From NCBI GenBank assembly GCA_013698195.1, contig JACCVK010000178.1:1-6461 (forward strand): DNA of 6,461 nt. Reading direction: 5' to 3'. Shown here one piece after another: positions 5,461-6,461 of the stretch. The translations under genes were made by a program, and so were the position numbers. This DNA is from Actinomycetota bacterium (lineage in GTDB: Bacteria > Actinomycetota > Thermoleophilia > Gaiellales > Gaiellaceae). Position 1 is the stretch's first letter, and every line of letters starts with the position of its first letter. The notes beneath the pieces are model-generated. The model saw nothing but the letters and a program-made list of their open reading frames with translations, did not search any database and had not been told where the DNA came from.

Positions 5461-5500
5461 TCCTCGACTTGCCCGTGATACACCGCGGCGTCGAGAGAGG
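5458..5500. repeat. Imperfect 11-bp inverted repeat over the surface-protein ribosome-binding site
   Basis: On the minus strand CCTCTCTCGAC (5490-5500) can pair with GTCGAGGAAGG (5458-5468). There are six inner Watson-Crick pairs, one G-U, one mismatch and three outer pairs. The 21-nt loop contains the -10 GTGTA, and the downstream arm runs into the Shine-Dalgarno. This resembles the stronger repeat at the sigma gene but could be coincidental. Confidence 0.4.
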
Positions 5501-5504
5501 TTCC
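5479..5504 (-). promoter_or_regulatory. Putative ECF-type promoter of the surface-protein gene
   Basis: GGAACC (5499-5504), a 15-bp spacer and GTGTA (5479-5483) match the sigma-operon promoter at all 11 motif bases and in spacing; the base after GGAACC is T in both. The -35 touches the lgt stop codon. The predicted start near 5471 leaves a leader of about 21 nt that contains the Shine-Dalgarno. Confidence 0.6.
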
Positions 5505-6382
5505 TACGGGTGCGGGCGGACGCGCTCCTTGGGTATCGCCATCGTCTTCGGCTTCGGCGGCGTGACGCCCTGCCCGCGTCGCCACCTCCGCTGCCACCAG
5601 ACGAAGAACGCGGCCGACGCCACGATCGCGATACCTGCGACCCACACGTTGAGGCGCACACCGGCGATCTCGTGCGACGGGTCGACGCGGAGCGTCTCGA
5701 TCCAGAGGCGACCGATGCTGTAGATGAAGACGTAGAGCGCGAAGAGGTTGCCGGGTCGCAGCCTGAAGCGGCGCTCGACGAGCAGCAGCACACCGGCGGC
5801 GGTGAAGCACCACAGCGCTTCGTAGAGGAAGGCCGGATGAAACGTCTCGCTCTCGATGTGGTCGATCGGGCGGTTGTCGGCCGAGATCTCGAGCCCCCAC
5901 GGGAGGTCGGTCGGGCCGCCGAAGAGCTCCTGGTTCCACCAGTTACCGAAGCGGCCGATTCCCTGCGCGACCAGGAGCCCGGGTGCAACGCAGTCGAGGA
6001 GGGCAGGAACGTTCGCGCCGGAACGCTTGGCCACGATCGCACCGACGATGACTCCAAGCCCGATTCCGCCCCACACCCCGAGGCCGCCCTTCCAGATCGC
6101 AAACGGTCCCCACCACTCGTCCGGTAGCTCGTCCCAGCTCGTGACCACGTGGTAGAGACGCGCGCCGATTATTCCGAAGGCGACGCCCCAAACGGCAAGC
6201 CGGAAGATGAGATCCCAGTCGCCGCCGCGCCGCGTCCAGCGGATGCCGCTGATGACGACCGCCGCGACGATCGCGACGAGGAGCGTCAGGCCGTAGAAGT
6301 GGATCGAGAACGGTCCGAGCTCGAGGGTGCTCGACCCCGGCGACGGGATGGAGGCCAGCGAGAGAGAAGCGAGCGCCGACAT
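5504..6382 (-). CDS. lgt: Phosphatidylglycerol--prolipoprotein diacylglyceryl transferase
   Basis: This 292-residue polytopic membrane enzyme transfers diacylglycerol from phosphatidylglycerol to the lipobox cysteine of prolipoproteins, the first step of lipoprotein maturation. The N-terminus reads ASIPSPGSSTLELGPFSIHFYGL, typical of the family. GARLYHVV is at 73-80. The Lgt signature GRFGNWWNQELFG is at 143-155, including the essential Arg144 and Asn147. FHPAFLYE at 181-188 and GRLWIETLR at 224-232 supply the late conserved Arg/Glu residues. Several hydrophobic helices are evident, and a basic cytoplasmic tail (about 264-292) ends the protein. The motif with His in E. coli (GGLSFHGG) reads GGLGVWGG at 99-106, as is usual in actinobacteria. 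The ATG at 6382 fits family length, although no Shine-Dalgarno is visible. The stop abuts the ECF promoter of the next gene. Confidence 0.96.
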   Translation of the reverse strand: MSALASLSLASIPSPGSSTLELGPFSIHFYGLTLLVAIVAAVVISGIRWTRRGGDWDLIFRLAVWGVAFGIIGARLYHVVTSWDELPDEWWGPFAIWKGGLGVWGGIGLGVIVGAIVAKRSGANVPALLDCVAPGLLVAQGIGRFGNWWNQELFGGPTDLPWGLEISADNRPIDHIESETFHPAFLYEALWCFTAAGVLLLVERRFRLRPGNLFALYVFIYSIGRLWIETLRVDPSHEIAGVRLNVWVAGIAIVASAAFFVWWQRRWRRGQGVTPPKPKTMAIPKERVRPHP

Positions 6383-6391
6383 CGGACGCCC

Positions 6392-6449
6392 ATTCTGCCG
6401 ATGCCCAGGGCTAGGTGCGCAGGGCTAGACACCTATCGAACCCGGTCAA
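6392..6449 (-). promoter_or_regulatory. Putative lgt promoter region with 9-bp direct repeat
   Basis: The 79 bp upstream of lgt to the window edge hold no gene I can support. On the minus strand TTGACC (6444-6449) followed 16 bp later by TAGCCC (6422-6427) resembles a housekeeping promoter. CAGAAT (6392-6397), 9 nt before the ATG, is an alternative -10 for a nearly leaderless mRNA. CAGGGCTAG is repeated directly on the plus strand at 6406-6414 and 6420-6428 (14-bp period), overlapping the first candidate -10. These are by-eye matches only. Confidence 0.35.
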
Positions 6450-6461
6450 GGGAGCGGGGGG

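Noticed and set aside
4869..5723. 284-codon plus-strand frame opposite the surface-protein gene and the end of lgt
   Set aside because: Arg-rich composition, no domain, and it crosses two ECF promoters and two supported genes.
5451..5939. N-terminal extension of the surface-protein frame into lgt
   Set aside because: The extension is a shifted reading of lgt, and a signal peptide with strong Shine-Dalgarno starts at 5450.

Overview
The window is about 6.5 kb of very GC-rich bacterial DNA, densely packed with housekeeping genes. Three things suggest a high-GC actinobacterium, possibly of the deep-branching Thermoleophilia type: frequent GTG starts with almost no 5' leader, an Lgt with the Trp-containing actinobacterial version of its central motif, and a zinc-motif-free anti-sigma candidate with a large extracytoplasmic domain. 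The exact lineage is inference; no rRNA or other marker is present.

Layout, left to right: the last 60 codons of trpS (+); rluB (-), convergent with trpS; an M29 metallo-aminopeptidase gene (+), head-to-head with rluB across only 31 bp and tail-to-tail with scpB across 14 bp; then a run of minus-strand genes. Read in the direction of transcription, that run is lgt, a small signal-peptide/one-TM surface protein, an ECF sigma factor, its putative membrane anti-sigma partner (ATGA overlap), scpA and scpB (22-bp overlap). The familiar order scpA-scpB-rluB is kept on the minus strand, but the oppositely oriented peptidase gene interrupts it. No tRNA, rRNA, CRISPR or transposase gene is visible, and no gene-free stretch exceeds 100 bp.

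The part most worth attention is the sigma/anti-sigma/surface-protein module (about 3590-5504). The sigma operon and the surface-protein gene each carry the same ECF-type promoter, GGAACC-N15-GTGTA, which predicts autoregulation and a small regulon that includes the neighbouring surface protein. Each promoter also sits between the arms of an inverted repeat whose downstream arm covers the translation start. For the sigma gene this is a perfect 14-bp repeat over the GTG; for the surface gene it is an imperfect 11-bp repeat over the Shine-Dalgarno. Read-through RNA from upstream would carry both arms and could hide the start site, whereas RNA begun at the ECF promoter lacks the upstream arm. This is a sequence-based hypothesis for insulating the stress module from lgt transcription.

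Four genes (rluB, the peptidase, scpA and the sigma gene) have a -10-like hexamer exactly 6 nt before a GTG start, the layout expected for leaderless transcripts. The surface-protein, scpB and anti-sigma genes instead have clear Shine-Dalgarno sequences.
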